Assembly: GCA_900543455.1 (NCBI GenBank)
Contig: UQRR01000014.1
Span: 1-31,570, forward strand
Source: an uncultured Dialister sp.
GTDB taxonomy: Bacteria; Bacillota; Negativicutes; Veillonellales; Dialisteraceae
Direction: 5' to 3'
Length of the DNA stretch: 31,570 nt
How positions within the stretch are numbered: the stretch's first letter is position 1; the number at the start of each line of letters is the position of its first letter. The notes under the pieces are model-generated. The model did not search any database and was not told where the DNA came from. It saw nothing but the letters and a program-made list of their open reading frames with translations. Of the stretch, positions 8,539-17,066 are shown in pieces. Position numbers and translations under genes: made by a program.

Positions 8539-8568
8539 AGGCTTTTCTGATAATACTCCGAAAAGCCT
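8539..8568. promoter_or_regulatory. Third copy of the GGCTTTTC/GAAAAGCC inverted repeat, 12-nt spacer
   Basis: AGGCTTTTC (8539-8547) and GAAAAGCCT (8560-8568) are perfect arms 12 nt apart, 36 bp upstream of the start of the broken phosphoribosyltransferase gene. CTCCGAAA is also directly repeated here (8532 and 8556). Confidence 0.4.
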
Positions 8569-8783
8569 CTCATGAAAAGACAGAAGATATGTTATACTTG
8601 AAATTGAGAATGCAAAAGGAATTTTGAGACAAAAAATTTTTTGAAGAAAAAACGCATAAAAGCATAATGATAGCAACAAAAAACAAATTAGCCCCAGTAA
8701 GTCGCAATAAGAGGGAAAAAGAGGAAGTAATAATATTATTGATTTTGTCATAAAGTATCGAGCATTATCTGCTTATAAAACTT
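8569..8783. other. AT-rich spacer, no gene recognised
   Basis: Divergent spacer between the accessory minus-strand gene and recJ. A minus-strand open frame at 8500-8751 is hydrophobic but lacks a ribosome binding site. No RNA gene was recognised. Confidence 0.4.
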
Positions 8784-8813
8784 TTGTCAAAACTCCTCGA
8801 AATATATTATAAT
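8784..8813 (+). promoter_or_regulatory. Sigma70-type promoter for recJ
   Basis: TTGTCA (8784-8789) and a perfect TATAAT (8808-8813) are separated by 18 bp, about 160 bp upstream of recJ. Confidence 0.7.
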
Positions 8814-8840
8814 TGTTGCAAATTACATCTTTTACGGAAT

Positions 8841-8954
8841 GATGGATGGATGACCCAGAAAATATCACAGACATGACAGCAAAACTGCACAGCAGAAGGG
8901 CGCGGCCGGTATTCTGACAGAGTGGAAAGCGGCGCGCGAAAGATTCCATCCATC
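8841..8954 (+). other. recJ leader bounded by a 9-bp inverted repeat
   Basis: GATGGATGG (8841-8849) can pair with CCATCCATC (8946-8954), closing a roughly 96-nt GC-rich loop that ends just before the recJ ribosome binding site. A folded leader is possible; no known riboswitch was recognised. Confidence 0.25.
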
Positions 8955-8973
8955 TCCAGAAATCGAGGACATG

Positions 8974-10965
8974 ATGACACAAGAACGAGCAGCCTGCCGC
9001 TGGCACATCCGGGCCGGCGAAAACGAAACCAAAGAAATCCCTGCGTTTTTCAAGAGGCATTCGATCACAGATGGTCTTGCGCGGATTCTGATGCGGCGCG
9101 GACTGGATACAGAAGAAAAATTATCCCATTTTTTATACGATGACCTGTCAGATCTCTCCGATCCTTTCCTGATGAAGGGGATGAAAGAGGGCGTCACCCG
9201 TCTGCTTTCCGCGATCGATCACGGAGAGAAGATCGTAGTCTACGGAGACTATGATGTAGACGGCATCACATCGACTTCGATCCTCGTGCGCTGCCTGAAA
9301 GGCATGGGCGCCGATGTCGGATACTACATCCCCCGGAGAGAAACGGAAGGATATGGTCTGAATGAGAAGGCTTTGCTTTCCCTCCGGAAAGAGGGCTATA
9401 CGCTCCTCATCACGGTGGACTGCGGGATCAGTTCGGCTGCGCTCATCGCAAGGAAACCCGAGGGGCTGGATATCATCGTGACCGACCATCACACGCCGCC
9501 GGAGCAGCTGCCGGCATGCATCGCCGTGATCAATCCGCACCAGAAGGACTGCCCGTATCCATACAAGGAGCTGGCAGGCTGCGGCGTCGCTTTCATGGTG
9601 GCCAGAGCACTGCATCTCTCGCGGGACGGGGCTGATTTCACAGACAATGTAGAGCTCGCCGCGCTGGGGACGATCGCAGACGTAGTATCCCTTACCGGGG
9701 AAAACCGCATCTTGGTACGCGAGGGGATGAAGCGTTTCCTCACGACCTCCATCAAAGGACTTTCCTCGCTCCTGATCGCATCCGGCATCGTCCATGAGGA
9801 TACGAAAGCAATCACGCATGCGGATCAGGTATCCTTCGGTCTGGCACCCCGTCTGAATGCGGCCGGACGCATCGCGCACGCCAGAGAAGGCGTACAGCTG
9901 ATGACGACCGAGTCCAGCGAAGAAGCGGAGCGCCTCGCGAGCCAGCTCTGCGATACGAATGTGACGCGCCAGCAGATCGAGCGGAATATCTTCGAGGAAG
10001 CGCAGAAGCGCATCGCCGAGCTCCATATCGAAAAGGATATGGCCCTTGTCGTGGACGGGAAGGACTGGCACCCCGGCGTCATCGGGATCGTGGCGTCGCG
10101 CATCTTGGAAATCTACCATCGTCCGGTACTGGTGCTGACGGTCCGAGACGGGGTCGGGAAGGGCTCTTGCCGCTCCATCCCCGCTTTCAATATCTATGAA
10201 GCACTGGCGGCGGAGAAAGACCTCCTGCTCCAGTATGGCGGACACAAAATGGCAGCCGGATTTTCTATCGCAGCGGACAAGATCCCCGAATTCCGAAAGC
10301 GTCTCAATGCCTATGCGAAAGCAAAGCTCACGGAAGAAGACTGTATCCCTGTCCTTGAGGTGGAGGAGTGCCTGCCGCTCTCCGAAATGTCGATCGATTT
10401 CATTCACTCGCTCGATCTCTTAGAGCCTTGCGGCTGTGACAATCCGAAGCCCATCTTCGCGACGCGGCAGGCTTTCGTGGAGACGGCGCGCCGCATCGGA
10501 CAGGACAGGCGGCATTTCAAATGCCAGTTGTCATCCGGGAAGGAGCTTATCGATGCGATCTTCTGGGGCGTGGGGGATATCGACCCCTGCCGCGCAGGGG
10601 ATGTGGTCGATCTTGTCTTCGAACCGGAAGTCCATGAATGGTATGGCGAGCATGTGCAGCTCATCTGCCGCGACATCCGAGAGGAAAATGAGAAGCTGCT
10701 CTCCCGCGATCTGCTGGTAGGCATCTACAAGAAGCTCACCGCTTTCCTCAAAGATCTGCCACGGCCCGTGAAAGAAGTACAGAGCCACCTCATGGCTGAG
10801 GGCGGCTTCGAAAAAGTCAGCCTCAGCATGGGACTTGCCGTTTTTGAAGAGCTTGAGCTCCTTTCTCGCTTTTCCCGAAACGGAGAAGAATTTTACCAGC
10901 GCCGTATCGCTACGAAAAAAATGGATCTCATGTCATCGGAAGTCTATAGAAAGCATAGGATGTAA
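8974..10965 (+). CDS. recJ: Single-stranded-DNA-specific exonuclease RecJ
   Basis: RecJ degrades single-stranded DNA 5' to 3' in RecFOR recombination, mismatch repair and base-excision repair. The product carries the DHH-family motifs in order: VVYGDYDVDG (about residues 88-97), LLITVDCG (144-151), TDHH (170-173), LAALGTIADVV (about 227-237). The DHHA1 part follows, with GKDWHPGVIGIVASR, GKGSCRS and QYGGHKMAAGFSI, then an OB-like segment and a C-terminal tail of about 100 residues as in Firmicutes RecJ. Two ATG codons sit at 8971 and 8974; GAGG at 8965-8968 lies 2 nt from the first and 5 nt from the second, so 8974 is preferred. It is the first intact core gene after the accessory region. The apt gene often found between recJ and relA in Firmicutes is absent. 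Confidence 0.95.
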   Translation: MTQERAACRWHIRAGENETKEIPAFFKRHSITDGLARILMRRGLDTEEKLSHFLYDDLSDLSDPFLMKGMKEGVTRLLSAIDHGEKIVVYGDYDVDGITSTSILVRCLKGMGADVGYYIPRRETEGYGLNEKALLSLRKEGYTLLITVDCGISSAALIARKPEGLDIIVTDHHTPPEQLPACIAVINPHQKDCPYPYKELAGCGVAFMVARALHLSRDGADFTDNVELAALGTIADVVSLTGENRILVREGMKRFLTTSIKGLSSLLIASGIVHEDTKAITHADQVSFGLAPRLNAAGRIAHAREGVQLMTTESSEEAERLASQLCDTNVTRQQIERNIFEEAQKRIAELHIEKDMALVVDGKDWHPGVIGIVASRILEIYHRPVLVLTVRDGVGKGSCRSIPAFNIYEALAAEKDLLLQYGGHKMAAGFSIAADKIPEFRKRLNAYAKAKLTEEDCIPVLEVEECLPLSEMSIDFIHSLDLLEPCGCDNPKPIFATRQAFVETARRIGQDRRHFKCQLSSGKELIDAIFWGVGDIDPCRAGDVVDLVFEPEVHEWYGEHVQLICRDIREENEKLLSRDLLVGIYKKLTAFLKDLPRPVKEVQSHLMAEGGFEKVSLSMGLAVFEELELLSRFSRNGEEFYQRRIATKKMDLMSSEVYRKHRM

Positions 10966-11036
10966 AGGGGTTCGGCTGGTTCTGAGGGTTCAAAAGGTTC
11001 ACAGGTTTTCCGTTTTGAGCCGAAATCATGGCTAGT

Positions 11037-11090
11037 GAAACGCTGATTCAATCGCAGAGTCAAATCGAACAACGATTTAATCAGTGTCTC
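11037..11090. repeat. Long inverted-repeat element (AAACGCTGATT family)
   Basis: GAAACGCTGATTCAATCG (11037-11054) and CGATTTAATCAGTGTCTC (11073-11090) are 18-nt arms with 3 mismatches around an 18-nt centre. Related half or compact copies occur at 14209, 16073 and 16823. It fills most of the recJ-relA spacer and looks like a small palindromic (REP/MITE-like) repeat. Confidence 0.65.
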
Positions 11091-11151
11091 CCTAGAACGC
11101 CCACGGGCTAACCCTGAACGCCCTATTTTGATGCTGTAAGGAGGCACTGCT

Positions 11152-13539
11152 ATGAATGATACAGAAAACAATAAAACAGAAGTACCGGTAGAAACGAATG
11201 CCCTTCCAGCACCAAGCGTATTCAATCGGAATCTCAATGAAGAGACCATCCATACGGATGCCTCCGCTTCGACGCTGGCTGAGTTTCTGATCCATCAGGA
11301 TGAATATGTAGAGCGCATGAAAGAGCGGCAGGATTTTGCCGGAGAAAAAGAAGAAGAGCATAAAAAGCTCTTCGACAAACTGAAAACGTACATGCACGAT
11401 GAGAAGTCACTCGAACTCATCGAAGAAGCCTATGAGCTGGCAGAAAAAGCCCATGCAGGACAGACCCGGCAGACGGGCGAGCCGTACATCATCCATCCCG
11501 TCTCCGTGGCTTACATTCTGGCGGAACTGGAAATGGACAAGGAAGGCGTCATGGCCGCACTCCTGCATGATGTCGTCGAGGATACCGGCTATACGCTGGA
11601 AGATCTCAAAATGCTCTTCGGCGAAGAAGTCGCCTTCCTGGTCGATGGGGTGACGAAGCTCTCCCAATTCCACTACAAGGACAAAGAAGACCAGCAGCTT
11701 GAGAATTTCCGCAAAATGTTCCTCGCGATGGCCAAAGATATCCGCGTCGTCGTCATCAAACTGGCGGACCGCCTGCACAATATGCGTACACTCGGTATCT
11801 TCCGGCGGGAGAAGCAGATCCGCATCGCGCGTGAAACGATCGAGATCTATGCCCCGCTCGCACACCGTCTCGGGATTTACAATATCAAGTGGGAACTGGA
11901 AGATCTCTGTTTCCACTACCTGCATCCGGAGGAATATGCAGACCTCGTGCGCCAGATGAAGCAGAAGCGCAAGGCGCGTGAGGAGATCGTCGATGATACC
12001 ATGCGCGTGCTCCACGAACACATCGAAGAAGCGGGCATCAAGGCGACCATCACCGGACGGCCGAAGCATTTCTACAGCATTTATAAAAAGATGAAAAGGG
12101 ATAACAAAGACCTATCCCAGATCTATGACCTCTATGCGGTGCGTGTCATCGTGGATACCATCCCGCAGTGCTATGCGATCCTAGGCATCGCGCACTCTCT
12201 CTGGAGACCTCTTCCGAACCGCTTCAAGGACTACATCGCCGTTCCGAAGCCGAATATGTACCAGTCGCTCCATACGACCGTCATCGGGACGAAGGGGCAG
12301 CCGGTAGAGATCCAGATCCGCACGTGGGAAATGCACCATATTTCCGAATACGGTGTCGCTGCTCACTGGCGCTACAAGGAAGGCAAGCATGCCGGCGGTA
12401 AGGACTTCGATGCGAAGATCTCCTGGCTACGACGCATCCTGGAATGGCAGGATACCAGCAACCCGAAGGAATTCATGAATGCCCTGAAGCTCGATGTTTT
12501 CTCAGATGAAGTCTTCGTCTTCACACCGAAGGGCGATGTCATCAACCTGCCGAAAGGCTCGATCCCGATCGACTTTGCCTACCGCATCCATACCGAAGTC
12601 GGCAACCGCTGCATCGGCGCGAAGGTGAATAATAAGATCGTCCCGCTCGATACGAAGCTGAAGAATGGGGACATCGTCTCTGTCATCACTTCAAAAAATG
12701 GCAAGCCGAGCTATGACTGGATCAATATGGTCGGCGCGGCTGACAGCAAGGCGAAGATCCGCAGCTGGTTCAAGAAAGAAAACAGGGAAGAAAATATTGC
12801 GCGCGGGCAGCAGCTCCTCCTCGAGGAAACAGACCGTCTCGGCTATGAGTGGAAGAAGCTCATCGGGAAAGACCGTTTGCTCGAGGTCGCGAAGACCTTC
12901 AACTGTCCGACCACCGACGACCTTCTTGCTGCCATCGGTTTCGGCGGTATCCCCGTAAAGAGCACGATGGTGAAGCTCACGGAAAGATACAAGAAGGAGC
13001 TCGCTCTCCAGAAACCCGTACTCCAAAAGACCGCCAAAGATCTGGAAAATCTCAAGATGCGCAGCATGAAAGCGCGCTCATCCTCCGGCATCCTCGTCCG
13101 CGGGGAAGTGGGACTCGAAGTCCACCTCGCCAAGTGCTGCACTCCGGTGCCGGGTGACTCCATCGTCGGCTTCGTGACACGCGGCCGCGGCGTCTCAGTT
13201 CATTGTGCGGACTGTCCGAATGCCATCAATTTCCCGGACAAAGACCGCATGATCGATGTGTCATGGGAAGAAGAGACGGGCGGCATGTTCCTCGTCACGA
13301 TCGAAGTCATCTGCTACGACCGTACCGGTCTCATGGCGGACATCCTGGCGGTATTGACTGAGATGAAGCTCTCCGTCTCTGCGGCGAATGTCAAGGTCGA
13401 AAGCAACGGCATGGCTGTCATGAACCTTGGTATCCAGATCAAAGATCTGGCGCAGCTCGACTTCATCATGACCAAGGTCCGCCGCATCAAGGGCGTCCAC
13501 TCCGTGCGCCGTATGCGCTCATCGAAGGGGGAAAATTAG
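11152..13539 (+). CDS. relA: Bifunctional (p)ppGpp synthetase/hydrolase (RelA/SpoT homologue, Rsh)
   Basis: Makes and degrades the stringent-response alarmone (p)ppGpp. In order: an HD hydrolase domain with HAGQTRQTGEPYIIHP and ALLHDVVEDT (HD at 139-140, so hydrolase-competent), the synthetase domain (GRPKHFYSIYKKM, YDLYAVRVIV, FKDYIAVPKPNMYQSLHT), a TGS domain (VFVFTPKGDVINLPKG; PIDFAYRIHTEVG), the AH/zinc-finger-like segment with CCTPVPGD, and a C-terminal ACT domain (VICYDRTGLMADILAVLTE). At 795 residues it is about 60 longer than typical Rsh proteins because of an acidic N-terminal extension before the HD domain. The start is supported by TAAGGAGG 8 nt upstream, so the extension is probably real; a later start within it cannot be excluded. 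Confidence 0.95.
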   Translation: MNDTENNKTEVPVETNALPAPSVFNRNLNEETIHTDASASTLAEFLIHQDEYVERMKERQDFAGEKEEEHKKLFDKLKTYMHDEKSLELIEEAYELAEKAHAGQTRQTGEPYIIHPVSVAYILAELEMDKEGVMAALLHDVVEDTGYTLEDLKMLFGEEVAFLVDGVTKLSQFHYKDKEDQQLENFRKMFLAMAKDIRVVVIKLADRLHNMRTLGIFRREKQIRIARETIEIYAPLAHRLGIYNIKWELEDLCFHYLHPEEYADLVRQMKQKRKAREEIVDDTMRVLHEHIEEAGIKATITGRPKHFYSIYKKMKRDNKDLSQIYDLYAVRVIVDTIPQCYAILGIAHSLWRPLPNRFKDYIAVPKPNMYQSLHTTVIGTKGQPVEIQIRTWEMHHISEYGVAAHWRYKEGKHAGGKDFDAKISWLRRILEWQDTSNPKEFMNALKLDVFSDEVFVFTPKGDVINLPKGSIPIDFAYRIHTEVGNRCIGAKVNNKIVPLDTKLKNGDIVSVITSKNGKPSYDWINMVGAADSKAKIRSWFKKENREENIARGQQLLLEETDRLGYEWKKLIGKDRLLEVAKTFNCPTTDDLLAAIGFGGIPVKSTMVKLTERYKKELALQKPVLQKTAKDLENLKMRSMKARSSSGILVRGEVGLEVHLAKCCTPVPGDSIVGFVTRGRGVSVHCADCPNAINFPDKDRMIDVSWEEETGGMFLVTIEVICYDRTGLMADILAVLTEMKLSVSAANVKVESNGMAVMNLGIQIKDLAQLDFIMTKVRRIKGVHSVRRMRSSKGEN

Positions 13540-13761
13540 TGGGAATTGGTGACTTGTGACTTGTGACTTGTGACTGAAATGCCATCTTCGGGCATCGCCA
13601 CTATTTTATACTCTGCGGCGCTTCTGAGTTTTTATGCGCCGCACCACCATTCCTAATTCCTCATTCCTAATTCGCGCAAAGCTTTCATTCATAATCAGTG
13701 GACGGAGCCGCCCAAAGGGCTACCCCCGAACCCTGAACCATTTTATAAAGGAGACCTATCT
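13540..13761. repeat. Mosaic of dispersed intergenic repeats between relA and dtd
   Basis: Four near-exact tandem copies of the heptamer GTGACTT/G lie at 13549-13576, a few bases past the relA stop. GCGGCGC (13615-13621) pairs with GCGCCGC (13636-13642). Related modules appear in most core spacers of this window. The dtd ribosome binding site (AAGGAG) ends the segment. Confidence 0.7.
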
Positions 13762-14211
13762 ATGCGTGCTGTCGTTCAAAAATGCAACTGGTGCAAAGTA
13801 GACTCCGAAGGCGAAGAAACCGCTTCCATTTCCAAAGGCTTCGTTGTCCTTCTGGGCGTCAAAAAAGGCGATACGGAGAAAGATGCCGAGTACATCGCAG
13901 ACAAGATCCTGCACCTTCGCATCTTTGAAGATGAAAATGATAAACTGAACCTGTCCCTCTTGGACGTGAAAGGGGAGCTTGCGATCGTTTCCCAGTTCAC
14001 TCTCTATGGAGACGCCAGAAAAGGGCGCCGGCCCAGCTTTTCACAGGCCGAGCTTCCGGAGCGGGCGAATGAGCTCTATGAATATGTCGTTGACATCTGC
14101 CGGAAAGCCGGTGTCTCTGTCGGGACCGGACGTTTCCGTACCCATATGAAAGTGGCCCTCGAAAACGACGGGCCCGTGACACTGCTTCTTGACAGTGAAA
14201 AGAATTTCTAA
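13762..14211 (+). CDS. dtd: D-aminoacyl-tRNA deacylase
   Basis: Hydrolyses D-amino acids (and misacylated glycine) from tRNA, protecting translation. The 149-residue length is typical. Key motifs are SQFTLYGD (family SQFTLYAD) and the C-terminal ENDGPVTLLLDS, which carries the Gly-Pro pair that gives chiral proofreading. The start at 13762 follows AAGGAG. It sits in the conserved recJ-relA-dtd-hisS-aspS neighbourhood. Its stop codon overlaps the arm of an inverted repeat (14209-14249). Confidence 0.95.
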   Translation: MRAVVQKCNWCKVDSEGEETASISKGFVVLLGVKKGDTEKDAEYIADKILHLRIFEDENDKLNLSLLDVKGELAIVSQFTLYGDARKGRRPSFSQAELPERANELYEYVVDICRKAGVSVGTGRFRTHMKVALENDGPVTLLLDSEKNF

Positions 14212-14249
14212 GGAAATACCGATTCTGCGATTGAATCAGCATTTCCTTA
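14209..14249. repeat. Inverted repeat TAAGGAAAT...ATTTCCTTA, compact copy of a dispersed family
   Basis: TAAGGAAAT (14209-14217) and ATTTCCTTA (14241-14249) are perfect arms, with GATTC/GAATC pairing inside. The left arm contains the dtd stop codon. No T-run follows, so it is not a standard terminator. Confidence 0.65.
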
Positions 14250-14294
14250 ACCGTGGTCATCGCTCTAAAAGCGCGAATCAAAGGAGGATTTGTG

Positions 14295-14936
14295 ATGAAA
14301 ATCAAATACACAGTACTCGGTCCTTTTATGACAAACACCTATATCGTGTACAATGAAAAGACCATGGAAGGGCTGGTGGTGGATCCCTCCTTTACGCCGG
14401 AGCACTACATCCATGCCATCCTGCAGGATCAGATCGAGCTGAGATCTATTTTTCTGACCCATGCCCATGTGGATCATATGGCAGGCATGAATGCGCTGCG
14501 CGCCCGTTTCCCAAAAGCCGAGCTGTACATGAGCCGCGGAGACGCCTCGTATCTGAAAGACCCTTCCAAGAATTTATCCTATACATTCCCCGACCACGTA
14601 CTCGTAGAGGATCCGGAGCACTGGGTGAAAGGGGAAGACCATATCAAGACCTGCGGACTGGACTTCACCGTGATCGATACCCCGGGGCATACACCGGGCG
14701 GGATTTCCTTCTATGAAGCGAAGGAGGGGATCGTCTTCACGGGAGACTCCCTTTTCCATGGCTCCATCGGACGCACCGATTTCCCCGGAGGCAGTATGAC
14801 GACACTCGTGACCGCCATCCGGAAGAATCTTTTCTGCCTGCCGGATACCGTGACCGTGCTTTCCGGACATGGTGATCCGACGACCATCGGCCATGAAAAG
14901 AAGACAAATCCCTTTCTGGTGGGAGGCGGCCTATGA
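14295..14936 (+). CDS. MBL-fold metallo-hydrolase (glyoxalase II-like)
   Basis: A 213-residue metallo-beta-lactamase-fold enzyme of the YcbL/GloB-like group. The zinc motif THAHVDHMAG matches HxHxDH. Further metal-ligand segments are DTPGHTPGG, FTGDSLF and LSGHGDPT. Likely activity is thioester hydrolysis (hydroxyacylglutathione-hydrolase-like), but the physiological substrate is unclear because members of this group vary. The start at ATG 14295 is chosen because AAAGGAGG lies 7 nt upstream; a longer frame from 14253 lacks such a site. The stop overlaps the next start by 4 nt (ATGA), indicating coupling with the AI-2E permease gene. Confidence 0.9.
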   Translation: MKIKYTVLGPFMTNTYIVYNEKTMEGLVVDPSFTPEHYIHAILQDQIELRSIFLTHAHVDHMAGMNALRARFPKAELYMSRGDASYLKDPSKNLSYTFPDHVLVEDPEHWVKGEDHIKTCGLDFTVIDTPGHTPGGISFYEAKEGIVFTGDSLFHGSIGRTDFPGGSMTTLVTAIRKNLFCLPDTVTVLSGHGDPTTIGHEKKTNPFLVGGGL

Positions 14937-15988
14937 GATGGGGCGCTGAATTTTGGATGCGCATCGCGATCGCACTCTTTTTCTTTGGGCTTGTGGTCGC
15001 TGCGCCCATGATCCTCTTTCCGTTCACGGTCTCTCTCGTGCTCGCGATCCTTTTGAATCCGCTCGCGAAATTCATCCATGAGCATATCCGCGTCTGCCGC
15101 GGGATGGCGAAGATGCCTTATGACGTGGCGATCCTGATTTCCTTTGCCATTTTCGTCGGCATTGTCTATATGATCCTCGTCCACATCGTCGTGCCATTCA
15201 TCGGTGAATTCCGCGCCTTCGTGAAAGGCATCCCGGATATGATGACAGCTGTGCAGCAGGCGATCCCGGAGATCGAGCGGCAATACCAGCTCTCCCTGAT
15301 GCCGCCGGAAGCGAAAAATTTCATTTCCCGCATCATTCAGGATATCGGAGAGTACACACTGAAAGTCGCACAGTTCAGCCTGTCCGCGATCTTCTCTTTT
15401 GCCAGCACGGTGGTCGAGCTCATCGTCGTCCCCTTCATCACCTTCTACATGATGAAGAGAGGCAGCTATTTCGTGCATGTCTTCATCGGTTTCTTTCCTG
15501 ACCGTTTCCATCATCATCTCGAGACGATCTTCAAAGAAATCCACTTCATGCTGAATGCATACCTGCGCGGGCAGCTGCTCCTTTCCGTCATCATGGCCTT
15601 TGTCGTTTTCCTCGGCATGTGGTCCATGAACATTCCCTATCCTCTGGTCATCGGACTTCTGGCAGGCGTCGTGGAAATGATCCCCCTCATCGGGCCGATC
15701 ATCGGAGCGCTCCCGCCCGTCTTACTCGCTCTGCTTCAGGGGACAGGCGTCATGGCGAAAGTCATCATCTTCTACATCATCGTCCAGCAGCTCGACGGTC
15801 ATTTCTTCATGCCCAAACTCATGGGCAGCATCATCGATGTGCATCCCGTCGCGATCATTGCCGGTGTCCTCATCGGCGGGCAGCTTTTCGGCGTCATCGG
15901 TATGATGATCTCCGTCCCGCTCGTCGCCGTCCTGCAGGTCATCCTGCGGCATATGTGGTTTTATGACAAGTACAAGACGGGAAAATAG
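14933..15988 (+). CDS. AI-2E family transporter
   Basis: 351-residue polytopic membrane protein of the AI-2E transporter family (PF01594). It has the expected layout: two N-terminal hydrophobic segments (about residues 6-40), further segments around 60-85, a central amphipathic region, then closely spaced C-terminal segments. The conserved glycine/proline-rich stretch LVIGLLAGVVEMIPLIGPIIG and the following IIIVQQLDGHFFMPKLMG-like segment are typical. Family members export small molecules or act as ion antiporters; the autoinducer-2 role of the name-giving protein should not be assumed. It overlaps the MBL gene by 4 nt. Confidence 0.9.
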   Translation: MRWGAEFWMRIAIALFFFGLVVAAPMILFPFTVSLVLAILLNPLAKFIHEHIRVCRGMAKMPYDVAILISFAIFVGIVYMILVHIVVPFIGEFRAFVKGIPDMMTAVQQAIPEIERQYQLSLMPPEAKNFISRIIQDIGEYTLKVAQFSLSAIFSFASTVVELIVVPFITFYMMKRGSYFVHVFIGFFPDRFHHHLETIFKEIHFMLNAYLRGQLLLSVIMAFVVFLGMWSMNIPYPLVIGLLAGVVEMIPLIGPIIGALPPVLLALLQGTGVMAKVIIFYIIVQQLDGHFFMPKLMGSIIDVHPVAIIAGVLIGGQLFGVIGMMISVPLVAVLQVILRHMWFYDKYKTGK

Positions 15989-16072
15989 TGACTGGTGGCT
16001 TCGGATCGAAGCATTCCCTTCGATCATCTTCCATTTGTATCCTTGTGGCGAAGCCGCTACCATTTCACATTT

Positions 16073-16107
16073 TTAAGGAAACGCTGATTCAATCGTTGTT
16101 TCCTTAA
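16073..16107. repeat. Perfect inverted repeat TTAAGGAAAC/GTTTCCTTAA
   Basis: Perfect 10-nt arms (16073-16082 and 16098-16107) enclose GCTGATTCAATCGTT. This is a compact version of the element at 11037 and lies just upstream of the Fur-family gene. Confidence 0.7.
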
Positions 16108-16142
16108 TTGCTCATTTCTCATTTAAAAGCGGAGGCATTTTC

Positions 16143-16604
16143 ATGAAAAAGTCCACGGTTATGAATACGCTGAGGAAAAAAATCCGTGAGCACAAATATA
16201 AATTCACTTCCCAGCGTCAGGTCATTCTGCAGGCCTTCCTTGACAGCAAAGAAAAACACCTGAGTGCAGAAGACCTGTATGCGGCGGTGCGGGATGAGAA
16301 TCCGGACATCGGACTTGCGACAGTCTACCGCTCGCTGGAATTATTCACATCACTGGAGCTTCTCAAAAAGCTCGACTTCGGTGATGGGCGCAGTCGCTAT
16401 GAGCTGAATGATCGCTCACTGAATCATTCCCATTACCATCTCATTTGTCTAGGCTGCGGGAAAGTGATCGAATTCTCCCATGAATTATTTCTTTCCGATG
16501 TGAAGGACAAGATCCAGAAAGAGAGCGGATTCCACGTGGTCGACTACCAGCTGAAATTCTACGGCTATTGCAAAGACTGTGCAAAGATGGAGAGCGATGA
16601 GTAG
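16143..16604 (+). CDS. Fur-family transcriptional regulator
   Basis: 153-residue metal-responsive repressor. The N-terminal winged helix contains FTSQRQVILQAFLDS, HLSAEDLY and IGLATVYRSLELF, the usual Fur/PerR recognition region. The dimerisation part has HSHYHLICLGCGKVIEF and YGYCKDC, providing the two CxxC structural zinc pairs (CLGC, CKDC). Sequence alone does not say whether it senses iron (Fur), peroxide (PerR) or zinc (Zur). The start follows GCGGAGG. It stands alone, with repeat-filled spacers on both sides. Confidence 0.9.
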   Translation: MKKSTVMNTLRKKIREHKYKFTSQRQVILQAFLDSKEKHLSAEDLYAAVRDENPDIGLATVYRSLELFTSLELLKKLDFGDGRSRYELNDRSLNHSHYHLICLGCGKVIEFSHELFLSDVKDKIQKESGFHVVDYQLKFYGYCKDCAKMESDE

Positions 16605-17060
16605 CTGAGATGAGGCACGTTGGGTGACTAGGGACTGGTGACTGGTGACTAAAAGACTTCAGACTCCCGTATCGTCATTTCGAGCGAAGCGAGAAATCTT
16701 TCCTTGCAGACTGGCAAATGATGCATGTATGAAAGATAAGTAGCTAGTGACTAGTAATTAGTAGCTAGGGATTAGGTTTACGATACGAGAAAATCGCCAA
16801 TTTCAAACCTCCGCGGCGCTTAGGGAAACACTGATTAAATCGTTGTTCGATTTGACTCTGCGGTGCTTAGATCCTTCGACTCAGTTCTCACATTTCAGAT
16901 AAGCCATTTTTCAACATACGACGTTTTTCTCCGCTCAGGATGACGAAATGCGCCGCGCCAATCCCTTTGAACCCGTAGAACCTGCTGAACCTCTTTTGCG
17001 AGAAATCAAGGGACAGCACGTCCAAAGGCTAACCCTGAACCTTGAACCCTTAATCCCATT
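16605..17060. repeat. Intergenic mosaic of dispersed repeats upstream of hisS
   Basis: No gene seen. Contents in order: four heptamers (16624-16651, GTGACTA type); a GTCATTTCGAGCGAAGCGAG-like element (16673-16705); five heptamers (16740-16774); the block from AGGTTTACGATACGAG to CCGCGGCGC (16772-16820); a half copy of the AAACACTGATTAAATCG element (16824-16842); and a GAACCTGCTGAACC/CCCTGAACC stretch (16970-17050). Confidence 0.65.
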
Positions 17061-17066
17061 TTTCAT

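Noticed and set aside
8500..8751. 83-codon hydrophobic frame on the minus strand
   Set aside because: AT-rich sequence easily gives hydrophobic frames; no ribosome binding site, and it overlaps the likely start and operator of the PRTase gene.
9489..9815. Possible apt or other small gene within or near recJ
   Set aside because: Only antisense shadows of recJ were found; no phosphoribosyltransferase motif lies between recJ and relA.
14209..14249. Intrinsic terminator of dtd
   Set aside because: Good stem but no T-run, and the same element occurs away from gene ends; called a repeat instead.
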